Shown here piece after piece: positions 1 through 7,456 of a DNA stretch of 11,878 nt. Every line of letters starts with the position of its first letter. The stretch's first letter is position 1. A program made the position numbers and the translations under genes. This DNA comes from Anaerolineales bacterium (GTDB lineage Bacteria; Chloroflexota; Anaerolineae; Anaerolineales; DRMV01), in contig JALVOR010000048.1 in assembly GCA_027026295.1 (NCBI GenBank), positions 1,769 to 13,646 of the forward strand, read 5' to 3'. Below the pieces are notes generated by a model that ran no database searches, was not told the origin of the DNA, and saw only the letters and a list, made by a program, of their open reading frames with translations.

Positions 1-337
1 CGATTATCTGGGCGGTGCGATCGCGCCCGGCATCGGCATTGCTTCCGAAGCCCTGTTCATGCGCGCTGCCAAACTGCCCCGCGTGGAACTGCGCCGCCCG
101 CCTCATGCCATTGGCCGCAACACCGTGCACGCGATGCAGTCGGGGCTGTTGTTCGGCTATGTTGGTTTGGTGGAAGGCATCGTCGCGCGCTTCCGCCGCG
201 AATTAGGCCCTAAAATGAAAGTGATTGCCACAGGCGGCCTTGCCGAAATCATTGCTCAGGAAACCGACATCATCGACATTATCAACCCCTGGCTGACACT
301 GGATGGCCTGGCGTTGATTTGGGCGTTGAATAATTAG
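1..337 (+). CDS. coaX: Type III pantothenate kinase, C-terminal part (5' end outside window)
   Basis: This is the C-terminal ~111 residues of a type III pantothenate kinase, which phosphorylates pantothenate in the first step of coenzyme A synthesis in the cytoplasm. The reading frame is open from base 2 to a TAG at 335-337. The visible part begins with the family signature GGAIAPGIG followed by EALF. It continues through a helical stretch ([22 protein letters not shown]) split here as [10 protein letters not shown] then [12 protein letters not shown], and ends with the second conserved glycine block, ATGGLAEII, and a short [12 protein letters not shown] tail. The N-terminal ASKHA nucleotide-binding and catalytic Asp motifs lie upstream of the window, so the start cannot be judged. 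A promoter for the next gene appears to overlap its last codons. The family call is firm. The enzyme needs a monovalent cation in characterised members (family knowledge). Confidence 0.93.
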   Translation, partial: DYLGGAIAPGIGIASEALFMRAAKLPRVELRRPPHAIGRNTVHAMQSGLLFGYVGLVEGIVARFRRELGPKMKVIATGGLAEIIAQETDIIDIINPWLTLDGLALIWALNN

Positions 338-354
338 CAAAAATCAAGTACACT
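326..354 (+). promoter_or_regulatory. Candidate sigma-70 promoter for the lipoprotein gene at 402
   Basis: TTGAAT at 326-331 and TACACT at 349-354 are separated by exactly 17 bases. Each matches the housekeeping consensus at 4 of 6 positions. The -35 box overlaps the last codons of coaX. The predicted start of transcription, near 361, leaves a leader of about 40 bases before the lipoprotein ATG. It would let the lipoprotein be transcribed independently of coaX. Confidence 0.5.
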
Positions 355-401
355 GCTTTCAACTTGTCCCTCGTTCGTTTCCATGTGAATAGGAGAATAG
401 G

Positions 402-1070
402 ATGAAACGCTGGTTTTGGTGGCTGTTGGCTGCAATAGCGCTCTTGGGGGTGGCGTGCAGTTTTACTTCGTTCCTTCCCTCTGCTAAAGGAGAAGAACAG
501 AACACCGCCCCAGGGGTTTTGTTCCAGGACGACTTTTCAAACCCCAAGAGCGGTTGGGACCGTGTCTCGAATGAGCAAGGCAGCATGACCGACTATGTCG
601 ATGGACGCTACCGCATACTCGTCAATGACACCCAGACCGATATTTGGGCTAATCCGTCGAAAAATTTCACGGGCGATATCGTGGTCGAGGTGAACGCCGT
701 CAAGAACAGCGGTCCCGACGACAATGACTTTGGCGTGATCTGCCGCTATCAAGACCAGAACAACTATTACGGTTTCCTGATTAGCAGCGATGGGTATGCA
801 GGCATCGAACGCATTCTTAACGGGGAGCAGGAATTCATCAACAGCGACAAGGCCATGGTACCGGTGGATATTCCCAAAGGCGACGGCGTGACCTACCACA
901 TCACAGCCAAGTGCGTGGGCAACCTTTTGTCGCTTTCCGTCGATGGCAAACCTTTGCTTGATGTCACCGACGACGCTTTGCAGGCTGGCGACGTGGGCTT
1001 AATTGCCGGGACTTTCGACGAAAAAGGCGCTGACATCCTGTTCGACAACCTGGTGGTACATCGCCCGTGA
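402..1070 (+). CDS. Putative lipoprotein with LamG/DUF1080-like beta-sandwich domain
   Basis: A 222-residue predicted lipoprotein of unknown specific role, likely anchored on the outer face of the membrane. Residues 1-18 are a short signal peptide (Lys-Arg, then a Trp/Leu/Ala-rich core) ending at Cys19 in the context LLGVAC, a slightly atypical lipobox (Gly at -3). After a short linker, residues ~41-222 form a beta-strand-rich domain. It starts with DDFSNPKSGW, has the FGVICRYQDQNNYYGF core, and ends with GDVGLIAGTFDEKG and ILFDNLVVH. This pattern is typical of concanavalin-like (LamG or 3-keto-disaccharide hydrolase/DUF1080-like) folds that bind glycans. The ATG is chosen because AGGAGA sits about 9 bases upstream and the signal peptide starts there. 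It appears monocistronic, with its own promoter and a strong terminator. The sugar-binding role is inference; no catalytic residues are recognisable. Confidence 0.8.
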   Translation: MKRWFWWLLAAIALLGVACSFTSFLPSAKGEEQNTAPGVLFQDDFSNPKSGWDRVSNEQGSMTDYVDGRYRILVNDTQTDIWANPSKNFTGDIVVEVNAVKNSGPDDNDFGVICRYQDQNNYYGFLISSDGYAGIERILNGEQEFINSDKAMVPVDIPKGDGVTYHITAKCVGNLLSLSVDGKPLLDVTDDALQAGDVGLIAGTFDEKGADILFDNLVVHRP

Positions 1071-1090
1071 ACAGGCAGTCGCAAAACAGA

Positions 1091-1123
1091 AAAGGCGCGT
1101 GGCTGAACCACGCGCCTTTTTTT
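1091..1123 (+). terminator. Strong intrinsic terminator between convergent genes (probably bidirectional)
   Basis: A perfect 12-bp stem, AAAGGCGCGTGG at 1091-1102 with CCACGCGCCTTT at 1108-1119, closes a 5-base loop. On the plus strand it runs directly into seven T residues (1117-1123), ending the lipoprotein transcript. Read on the minus strand the same stem is followed by TTTT, so it can also end the rpsP-khpA-rimM transcript, whose last stop is at 1147. Confidence 0.92.
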
Positions 1124-1146
1124 GTGCGTGCTCTGCGGGAAAGCGG

Positions 1147-1716
1147 CTACGGCAGCAGGCCGGGAATCAGGTGCACGGTCACGACGCCTGCATCAAGGTC
1201 AATGGCAAGCACCACTTCGTCGGTGTCGGGCAGCAGGAGTTCCTGACCACCGTCTTCCGGCTGGACGATGAAGACGTCGTTGGCGCCGGTTTCCATGATT
1301 TCGGCAATTTTCCCCAAGGTTTTGCCCTCGTCGGTGACCACTGTCAGCCCCAAAATCTGGTGGTAGTAAAACTCGCCATCGGGCAAGGGTGTGGCTTCTG
1401 CCGCTGGAACGCACACTAACATGTTGCGCAGCAGCCCCACCCGGTCGCGGTCGAGGTAGCCTTCGAAGGCCACCAGCAGCATGTCGTTGTGCTGGCGCAC
1501 GCTTTGCAGCCGCAGGGGGAGGCGGCGGGGGCCGACATACACCACCAGCCCGGGGCGCAGCCGCTCGGGGAAGTCGGTGAGCACATCCATTCGGATTTCG
1601 CCCCGCACTCCGTGGGGGCGGCGCAACTTCCCCACGGCCAAATACAGCGGCTCATCCGAAGACGAGCCGCTGGGGGAAGGTGTACGGTAGGTATGGCGTG
1701 CCGGTTTTCTGCTCAT
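1147..1716 (-). CDS. rimM: Ribosome maturation factor RimM
   Basis: RimM (189 residues) binds ribosomal protein S19 and helps fold the 3' domain of 16S rRNA during 30S assembly. After a divergent, charged N-terminus (~1-22), the RimM beta-barrel domain starts with LYLAVGKLRRPHGVRGEIR and holds LTDFPERL. The C-terminal PRC-barrel starts at EFYYHQILGLTVV. It contains GKIAEIMETGANDVFIV, then ELLLPDTDEVVLAIDL and the terminal IPGLL signature. The ATG at 1716-1714 is chosen because it overlaps the khpA stop as ATGA, which implies translational coupling. No clear Shine-Dalgarno sequence lies before it. The open frame extends far upstream, but that part is an arginine-rich out-of-frame shadow of khpA. 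It is the last gene of the rpsP operon. No trmD follows, unlike in many bacteria. Confidence 0.95.
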   Translation of the reverse strand: MSRKPARHTYRTPSPSGSSSDEPLYLAVGKLRRPHGVRGEIRMDVLTDFPERLRPGLVVYVGPRRLPLRLQSVRQHNDMLLVAFEGYLDRDRVGLLRNMLVCVPAAEATPLPDGEFYYHQILGLTVVTDEGKTLGKIAEIMETGANDVFIVQPEDGGQELLLPDTDEVVLAIDLDAGVVTVHLIPGLLP

Positions 1717-1949
1717 TGGGGTTCTGCAATGTCTAATGTAAAACGTTTGCCTTCCCGGGCCGCGGCAACTTCCAGCAGCGAGCGGATGGCGTTGGCAACG
1801 CTGCCACCTTTGCCGATAATCCGCCCCATGTCTTCTTTGGCAACCTGCAGTTCCAGATGCACTGTTGCACCGCCGCGCACTTCGGCAACATGCACCTGTG
1901 TGGGGTCGTTGACCAGCGACCGGGCGATGTATTCCACCAATTCTTTCAC
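1713..1949 (-). CDS. khpA: KH-domain RNA-binding protein KhpA (YlqC-type)
   Basis: A 78-residue single-KH protein of the KhpA/YlqC family. It binds RNA and in Gram-positive bacteria partners KhpB in cell-elongation control and RNA regulation (family knowledge). The first ~28 residues (MKELVEYIARSLVNDPTQV) form the usual leading helix and strand. The KH GxxG loop is seen as GRIIGKGGSVANAIRSLL, with the expected flanking hydrophobic positions. Initiation is at GTG (1949-1947), preceded six bases upstream by the strong Shine-Dalgarno AAGGAAGG. The stop overlaps the rimM start by four bases. Its place between rpsP and rimM is the standard context for the family, which supports a role close to ribosome assembly or translation. 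Confidence 0.95.
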   Translation of the reverse strand: MKELVEYIARSLVNDPTQVHVAEVRGGATVHLELQVAKEDMGRIIGKGGSVANAIRSLLEVAAAREGKRFTLDIAEPQ

Positions 1950-1978
1950 GCGATGCCTTCCTTGGGGAGCGTAAAGGC

Positions 1979-2005
1979 AAAATGCGGGCTACGCGCCCGC
2001 ATTTT
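1979..2005 (-). other. Intercistronic stem-loop between rpsP and khpA
   Basis: A perfect 11-bp stem, AAAATGCGGGC at 1979-1989 with GCCCGCATTTT at 1995-2005, and a 5-base loop. On the transcribed (minus) strand the stem's own TTTT is followed by GCC rather than more T. It is therefore at best a weak or leaky terminator. More likely it is an attenuating or mRNA-stabilising element that lets S16 be made in excess over KhpA and RimM. The role is inference; the structure is seen. Confidence 0.7.
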
Positions 2006-2019
2006 GATCGTTGTTCACC

Positions 2020-2394
2020 TTACTCTGCCTTCTTCTGGGCGCCTTTCAGGGCCGCATCAGAGGTCTTGGGGTTGCTGTTGAACTTTTCCAGCGTGGCGGC
2101 TGATTCGGCCATCAGGGTTTCCAGCGATTCGCCTTTCTTGAACCGCTCGTAGCGGTCGTAGAAACCAATCATGCGGAAGATCTTTTCCACAGCATCGCTG
2201 GGTTGTGCACCTTTCATCAGCCAGTCGTAGACGCGGTCTTCTTTCAGCGTCACGGTGGAAGGGTCAGTGCGGGGGTTGTAGAACCCCAAAATTTCCAGGA
2301 AGCGGCCGTCGCGCTTGGTTTCCTTGTCTGCGGCCACAATGCGGTAACTGGGCTGTTTGCGAGCGCCTACACGGCGCAAACGAATGCGAACCAT
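2020..2394 (-). CDS. rpsP: 30S ribosomal protein S16
   Basis: S16 (124 residues) is a small-subunit protein that binds early in 16S rRNA folding. The family signature MVRIRLRRVGARKQPSYRIV opens the protein. It is followed by DGRFLEILGFYNP, then DRVYDWLMKGAQPSDAV, all as expected. The body of S16 ends near residue 90. Residues ~95-124 are a lysine/alanine-rich tail, within the normal range of length variation. The start is taken as the ATG at 2394-2392 because homologues begin MVRI. A GTG three codons earlier (2403-2401) is in frame but lies only three bases after AAGGAG, too close for normal initiation. First gene of a three-gene operon with khpA and rimM, divergent from the DUF2085 gene. ffh, often upstream of rpsP, is not here. 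Confidence 0.97.
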   Translation of the reverse strand: MVRIRLRRVGARKQPSYRIVAADKETKRDGRFLEILGFYNPRTDPSTVTLKEDRVYDWLMKGAQPSDAVEKIFRMIGFYDRYERFKKGESLETLMAESAATLEKFNSNPKTSDAALKGAQKKAE

Positions 2395-2541
2395 AGCGTT
2401 CACTCTCTCCTTGCGTTGGGATATTTTCGGTTTCAGGGGGTGTTTGCGTTGTCCCCGTCAATGGCGGGAAAGCGGCCTCAACGCGGGGGGAAGAGGGTTG
2501 ACGCGGAAGGATGCGTCGCCGCCCGCAAGCCACGGCTCTCA

Positions 2542-2547
2542 ATTTTA
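2542..2547 (-). promoter_or_regulatory. Possible -10 box of the rpsP operon
   Basis: On the minus strand TAAAAT (5 of 6 matches to TATAAT) lies about 150 bases upstream of the rpsP start. I see no convincing -35 at 16-18 bases, where the sequence is C-rich. The interval 2404-2541 holds no gene that I can support. It would be a long GC-rich leader. Confidence 0.3.
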
Positions 2548-2624
2548 CCGCATTTTTGGGTTAGAGGGGGAGGAAATCGCGTGCTTTGACAGCAACTTCG
2601 TTACTTTATCGGTATCGTCCGGGG

Positions 2625-2630
2625 TATAAT
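2625..2630 (+). promoter_or_regulatory. Perfect -10 box seven bases from a GTG start
   Basis: A consensus TATAAT at 2625-2630. Its usual initiation point, seven bases past the final T, is 2637, exactly the G of the GTG start codon of the DUF2085 gene. The best hexamer at -35 spacing (TTACTT at 2601-2606) is weak. A perfect TTGACA at 2586-2591 is 33 bases away, too far to pair with it. The arrangement suggests a leaderless mRNA. Confidence 0.5.
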
Positions 2631-2636
2631 CAGGGC

Positions 2637-3419
2637 GTGAAAAGACCTCATTGGACCTGGTTCGTTCTGGGTGCAGCCGTTTTGGGTGTCTGGCTGTATG
2701 CGACGCCCCCCGGCTTGCTGGGAAAGGCCGACGCCATTGCCTACGCCGTTTGCAGCCGCAACCCCGGTCATTCGCCGTTTTTGGGCGCCCGCCAGATGCC
2801 CTTGTGCTTTCGCGATACCGGCATGCACCTTGGCGCATTCCTCACCTTAGCGTTTCTGTTCTGGCGCGCGCCGCGGCAGGGTGCTTTCCCCAAAGGCGCG
2901 GTAGCGTGGGTGTTGGGCGCTTTTGCCCTTGCCTTTGCCATCGACGGCGGCAATGCCTTCGCCGGCGATTTTTTGCATCACACCGCCCTTTACCCGCCCG
3001 ATAACCGCCTGCGGCTGATAACCGGCCTGGGCATGGGCATTGTGCTGGGTGCGCTCATCTATGCCGCCTTCCAGCAGGCGGTGTGGGCGCGCTATGAGCA
3101 CGAGCCCGCGCTGCCCCCCAAACGCCTGCTGGCGCTTGGGGCGCTGGTTGCCTTCGGCGGCCTGCTGGTGTGGAGCGCCAACCCGCTGGTGCTTTACCCG
3201 GTGGCGCTGCTCACCACAGCCGACGTCGTGCTGCTGCTTTCCACCATTTATGCCCTTTTTCTGCTCGGCTTGCGGCGGCGGGAAGGCACAGCGCACACCT
3301 GGCGCGACATTGCCGATGTCTGTTTTCAGGGCTGGGTGATTGCCATGCTGCAAATTGGCGCTTTCGATTGGCTTCGGTTCACTACCACGCACACGTGGGG
3401 GGCTTTCCCGCACCCGTAG
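2637..3419 (+). CDS. DUF2085-family integral membrane protein
   Basis: A 260-residue polytopic membrane protein of unknown function. About six or seven hydrophobic helices can be read, e.g. WFVLGAAVLGVWLYA near the N-terminus, then GAFLTLAFLFW, VLGAFALAFAI, GMGIVLGALIYAAF, LLALGALVAFGGLLVW and VVLLLSTIYALFLLG. Between the first two helices is the DUF2085 signature, in which two cysteines (about residues 39 and 57) frame the sequence CSRNPGHSPFLGARQMPLC. The family usually shows a C-x-R ... P-x-C-x-R pattern; here C-S-R and P-L-C-F-R-D-T-G. The GTG at 2637 is chosen because a perfect -10 box precedes it. The frame stays open to a TTG at 2586, but that extension would cover the promoter. Its stop overlaps the Shine-Dalgarno of the next gene, a DUF4126 membrane protein, so the two are co-transcribed. 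Confidence 0.82.
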   Translation: MKRPHWTWFVLGAAVLGVWLYATPPGLLGKADAIAYAVCSRNPGHSPFLGARQMPLCFRDTGMHLGAFLTLAFLFWRAPRQGAFPKGAVAWVLGAFALAFAIDGGNAFAGDFLHHTALYPPDNRLRLITGLGMGIVLGALIYAAFQQAVWARYEHEPALPPKRLLALGALVAFGGLLVWSANPLVLYPVALLTTADVVLLLSTIYALFLLGLRRREGTAHTWRDIADVCFQGWVIAMLQIGAFDWLRFTTTHTWGAFPHP

Positions 3420-3429
3420 GAGAAGATTT

Positions 3430-3993
3430 GTGGATATCATCACCGGCTTGTTTTCGGCTTTTGGGCTGGCGGCCAGCGCAGGGCTGAATGCCTACATTCC
3501 GCTGCTGGTCATTGCCCTGCTGGCGCGGTTTACCCCCTGGCTGGCCCTTTCCCCGCCGTGGGATACGCTGACGCACCCCGCGGTGATTGTTGCCCTCGCA
3601 GTGCTGGCAGCCATCGAGTTCTTTGCCGACAAAGCCCCGGCAGTCAACCACCTCAACGACATTGTGCAGACTTTCGTGCGTCCCACCGCGGGCGCAATTG
3701 CCTTTGCCGCAGGCAGCGGGGCGATTGGGCATGTGCACCCGGCGCTGGCAATGGTCGCCGGCCTGCTGGTCGCCGGCAGTATTCACGCCGCCAAAAGCCT
3801 GGCGATGCGCCCGGCAGTTACGGCAACCACCGCGGGTATGGGCAATACACCGGTGAGCATGGCCGAAGACGCCGTGGCGACGGTGGTTTCGCTGGTGGCG
3901 GTGCTGGTGCCGCTAATGCTGATTTTGTTCGCCTTCCTGTTAGGTTTTTGGGCTGTAAAGCGTTATTCGCGTGCGCGCACGCAAGCCTCATGA
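3430..3993 (+). CDS. DUF4126-family membrane protein
   Basis: A 187-residue membrane protein of unknown function. Family features seen: an opening helix with FGLAASAGLNAYIPLLVIALL, the charged motif EFFADKAPAVNHLND followed by QTFVRPTAGAI, the loop HAAKSLAMRPAVTATTAG, and the late motif GNTPVSMAEDAVATVVS before a last Leu/Val-rich helix. The conserved Asp-Lys, Asp/His-Asn-Asp and Glu-Asp positions suggest a transport or channel-like activity, but this is not established. The start is the GTG at 3430, eight bases after AGGAGAAG, which overlaps the stop of the DUF2085 gene. The longer in-frame ATG at 3340 lies inside that gene and gives an unlikely arginine-rich N-terminus. Only six bases separate its stop from the cyclase gene. 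Confidence 0.85.
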   Translation: MDIITGLFSAFGLAASAGLNAYIPLLVIALLARFTPWLALSPPWDTLTHPAVIVALAVLAAIEFFADKAPAVNHLNDIVQTFVRPTAGAIAFAAGSGAIGHVHPALAMVAGLLVAGSIHAAKSLAMRPAVTATTAGMGNTPVSMAEDAVATVVSLVAVLVPLMLILFAFLLGFWAVKRYSRARTQAS

Positions 3994-3999
3994 GGCACC

Positions 4000-5709
4000 A
4001 TGTTCGAAGAAACCCTTTCCCCTTTGCAGCAACGCTTGCTTTTTCTGCGCTCTCAGGTGTTGCAAATCGAACAGACTGTGCGGGAATCGCCGCACGATGC
4101 CACGCTCATCCTCCCCGATTTGCAACATCTCGACAAAACGCTGGAAAAACTGGACAAGCACATCCGGCAGTTCGAGCGCGAACGCCAGCGGGTGTTTGCC
4201 TTTGCCGACATTTCGCAGGTCATCAACTCCACCCTGGAACTCGACCAGGTGCTGCGCACCGTAATGGATACGATCATCCACCTGACAGGCGCCGAGCGGG
4301 CTTTCCTCATGTTGAAAGGGGAAAACGGCAGCCTGCACACCGAAATTGCCCGCAATTGGGACCAGGAATCCCTGCCCCGCGACGACCTGACAGTGAGTTA
4401 TACAGTCATTCGGCGGGTGGTGGAAACCGGCAAACCGATTTTGACGACCAACGCCCAGGAAGACCCGCGCTTCAAGGGGCAGAACAGCGTGGTTTTCCAC
4501 AACCTGCGGGCGATTTTGTGCGTACCCCTGAAAGTGAAAGGCAAGGTCACCGGTGTGATTTACGCCGACAACCGCATTCGCAGCGGCGTATTTTCGGACG
4601 AAGACAAGGAAGTGCTCTCGGCCTTTGCCAACCAGGCCGCGGTGGCGCTGGAGAATGCCCGCCTGTTCAATTCCGTGCGCCGCACCTTGGCCGAAGTGAC
4701 CGAACTCAAGAATTTGCTGGATAACGTTTTCGCTTCCATTGCCAGCGGCGTCATCACGGCAGACGTGGAAGATAAAATCAACCTCTGCAACCAGGCCGCA
4801 GAGCGCATTCTGGAATGCCGCGCCGAAGAAATCGTCGGTCAGCCACTGCACAAGGTATTGGCGCCGCTGGGGCGCGAATTGCGAACCCATCTGGAACGCG
4901 TCAAGACCTCAGCACAGCCGGTGGTGGGGCTGGAACTCGCACCGGCGTTGCCGGGGCGGGGGCGGACTTTCTTCACCCTCAACCTTTCCCCCTTGCGGAG
5001 CAGCGACGGCGCGCCTCAGGGCGTGACAGTGGTATTAGACGACCTCACCGAAAAGCGCCGCCTGGAGGCCATGCGCTCCCTCTTCGAGCGGATGGTTTCC
5101 CCGAAGGTCATCGACCAGTTGGACCCAAAAGCCCTGCGGCCAGGTGGCAAGCGTACCACCGTAACAGTGTTGTTCGCCGATATTCGCGGTTTCACCCATT
5201 TCAGCGAGGATCTGCGGCCTGAAGAACTGGTTTCCGTCCTCAACCGTTACCTCGCCGCTGCTGCCGAGGCCATTCTGGAAGAAGAAGGCACCATCGATAA
5301 ATTCATGGGCGATGCCGTCATGGCATGGTTCAATGCCCCCATCCCCCAACCCGACCACACCCTGCGGGCTGTGCGGGCAGCGTTGCGGCTGCGCCACCGC
5401 GTGAAGGCGCTTTACGAAGCGTTCCCGCCACAGTTCCGGTTGCATTTTGGCGTAAGCGTGCATGTAGGCGATGCCGTGCTGGGGCTGATTGGCACCGAAA
5501 AGCGGCTGGAATACACCGCCATCGGCGATAGCGTAAACACCGCCAAACGCATTCAGGAAAACTCCGCCGCCGACCAGATTTTGATCAGTGCCGACGCCTA
5601 CAAGGCTGTGGCGCCGTGGGTGGAAGTGCGGCCTGTGCCGCCGGTGCACGCCAAGGGCAAAAGTCAGCCGGTGCCAGTGTATGAGTTGCTGGGGTTAAAA
5701 AAGACCTGA
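4000..5709 (+). CDS. GAF-PAS-class IIIb adenylate cyclase
   Basis: A 569-residue soluble adenylate cyclase that would make cAMP from ATP. Domains in order: N-terminal coiled-coil (~8-68), GAF sensor domain (~70-222), PAS domain (~235-350), class III cyclase domain (~385-569). Catalytic residues seen: the two metal-binding aspartates, D394 in LFADIRGFT and D438 in DKFMGDAVMAWF; the adenine-contacting K434; and the transition-state pair N513 and R517 in YTAIGDSVNTAKRI. The second adenine-specifying position, usually Asp, is Thr506. This marks class IIIb, several members of which are stimulated by bicarbonate (family knowledge). The ligands of the GAF and PAS domains are unknown. There are no membrane segments. 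The ATG follows the DUF4126 stop by six bases, with GAGG between them, so it is the last gene of the DUF2085-DUF4126 operon. Its last codons and stop fall inside a palindromic repeat. Confidence 0.93.
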   Translation: MFEETLSPLQQRLLFLRSQVLQIEQTVRESPHDATLILPDLQHLDKTLEKLDKHIRQFERERQRVFAFADISQVINSTLELDQVLRTVMDTIIHLTGAERAFLMLKGENGSLHTEIARNWDQESLPRDDLTVSYTVIRRVVETGKPILTTNAQEDPRFKGQNSVVFHNLRAILCVPLKVKGKVTGVIYADNRIRSGVFSDEDKEVLSAFANQAAVALENARLFNSVRRTLAEVTELKNLLDNVFASIASGVITADVEDKINLCNQAAERILECRAEEIVGQPLHKVLAPLGRELRTHLERVKTSAQPVVGLELAPALPGRGRTFFTLNLSPLRSSDGAPQGVTVVLDDLTEKRRLEAMRSLFERMVSPKVIDQLDPKALRPGGKRTTVTVLFADIRGFTHFSEDLRPEELVSVLNRYLAAAAEAILEEEGTIDKFMGDAVMAWFNAPIPQPDHTLRAVRAALRLRHRVKALYEAFPPQFRLHFGVSVHVGDAVLGLIGTEKRLEYTAIGDSVNTAKRIQENSAADQILISADAYKAVAPWVEVRPVPPVHAKGKSQPVPVYELLGLKKT

Positions 5710-5732
5710 CAGGTTTTCAAAAACCTGTCAGG
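5697..5732 (-). terminator. Palindromic repeat acting as terminator for the pyrH side
   Basis: A 12-bp stem, CCTGACAGGTTT at 5705-5716 with AAACCTGTCAGG at 5721-5732, and a 4-base loop. On the minus strand it is followed by TC and six T, a good intrinsic terminator for the rpsB-tsf-pyrH transcript, though it lies ~240 bases beyond the pyrH stop. On the plus strand there is no T run, but the hairpin covers the cyclase stop codon. CCTGACAGG palindromes of this type recur in many genomes (recollection, not checked). Confidence 0.65.
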
Positions 5733-5735
5733 ATT

Positions 5736-5941
5736 GTAACGGCTCAGCCCCCGCAAGGAGAAACCACGGAAGACACTGAAACGCCACAGAAAACACAGAA
5801 AGCGGGCAACAGATTGCGGGGTGCGGAATAATGCGGGCTGCAAGGTTCAACTTCTTCGCGGCCTTGGCGTCCCAAAAATCCGTGTGCATCCGTGACTATC
5901 TGTGTCATCCGTGGTCTGCTTTCTTGCGGCTGAACAGTTAC
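5736..5941. repeat. Non-coding element with terminal inverted repeats, copy A (206 bp)
   Basis: The left end, GTAACGGCTCAGCCC (5736-5750), and the right end (5927-5941, reverse complement GTAACTGTTCAGCCG) match at 12 of 15 bases. Just inside, ACCACGGAAGACACTGA (5763-5779) pairs with the right arm, whose reverse complement (starting at 5915) is ACCACGGATGACACAGA, 15 of 17. The arms carry repeated words (CCACAGA, ACACAGA; ATCCGTG, TCATCCGTGG). The centre has no open frame of note. The element fills the space between the convergent cyclase and pyrH genes. Copy B at 8585-9019 shares both ends. Confidence 0.75.
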
Positions 5942-5971
5942 TCAAAGTTTCTGCTTTTGAGGGGGAAAGCA

Positions 5972-7370
<1,399 letters not shown>

Positions 7371-7397
7371 CGTTTGTTCTCCTTCGGGTAGCATGGC

Positions 7398-7429
7398 ACG
7401 CAGGCATGGTTTTTGGGCCATGCCTGCGT
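7398..7429 (-). other. Intercistronic stem-loop between rpsB and tsf
   Basis: A perfect 12-bp stem, ACGCAGGCATGG at 7398-7409 with CCATGCCTGCGT at 7418-7429, and an 8-base loop. No T tract follows on the transcribed strand, so it is not an intrinsic terminator. It may mark an RNA processing or stabilising site that sets the S2 to EF-Ts ratio (inference). Confidence 0.65.
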
Positions 7430-7456
7430 TGTGGTTTGCGGTTCGTTTGTCGGGGG

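Noticed and set aside
1717..1980. N-terminal extension of RimM by 88 residues
   Set aside because: It overlaps khpA in another frame and is Arg/Gln-rich junk. The ATGA overlap at 1713-1716 gives the natural start.
2586..2591. Perfect TTGACA as -35 box for the DUF2085 gene
   Set aside because: It is 33 bases from the TATAAT at 2625, about twice the tolerated spacing, and has no good -10 at 16-18 bases.
3558..4724. A 388-codon plus-strand open frame across the DUF4126 and cyclase genes
   Set aside because: It is a shadow frame, arginine/alanine/glycine-rich and without family motifs. It crosses two well supported genes in other frames.
7398..7429. Intrinsic terminator between rpsB and tsf
   Set aside because: The stem is perfect, but no T tract follows on the transcribed strand, so I list it only as an intercistronic stem-loop.
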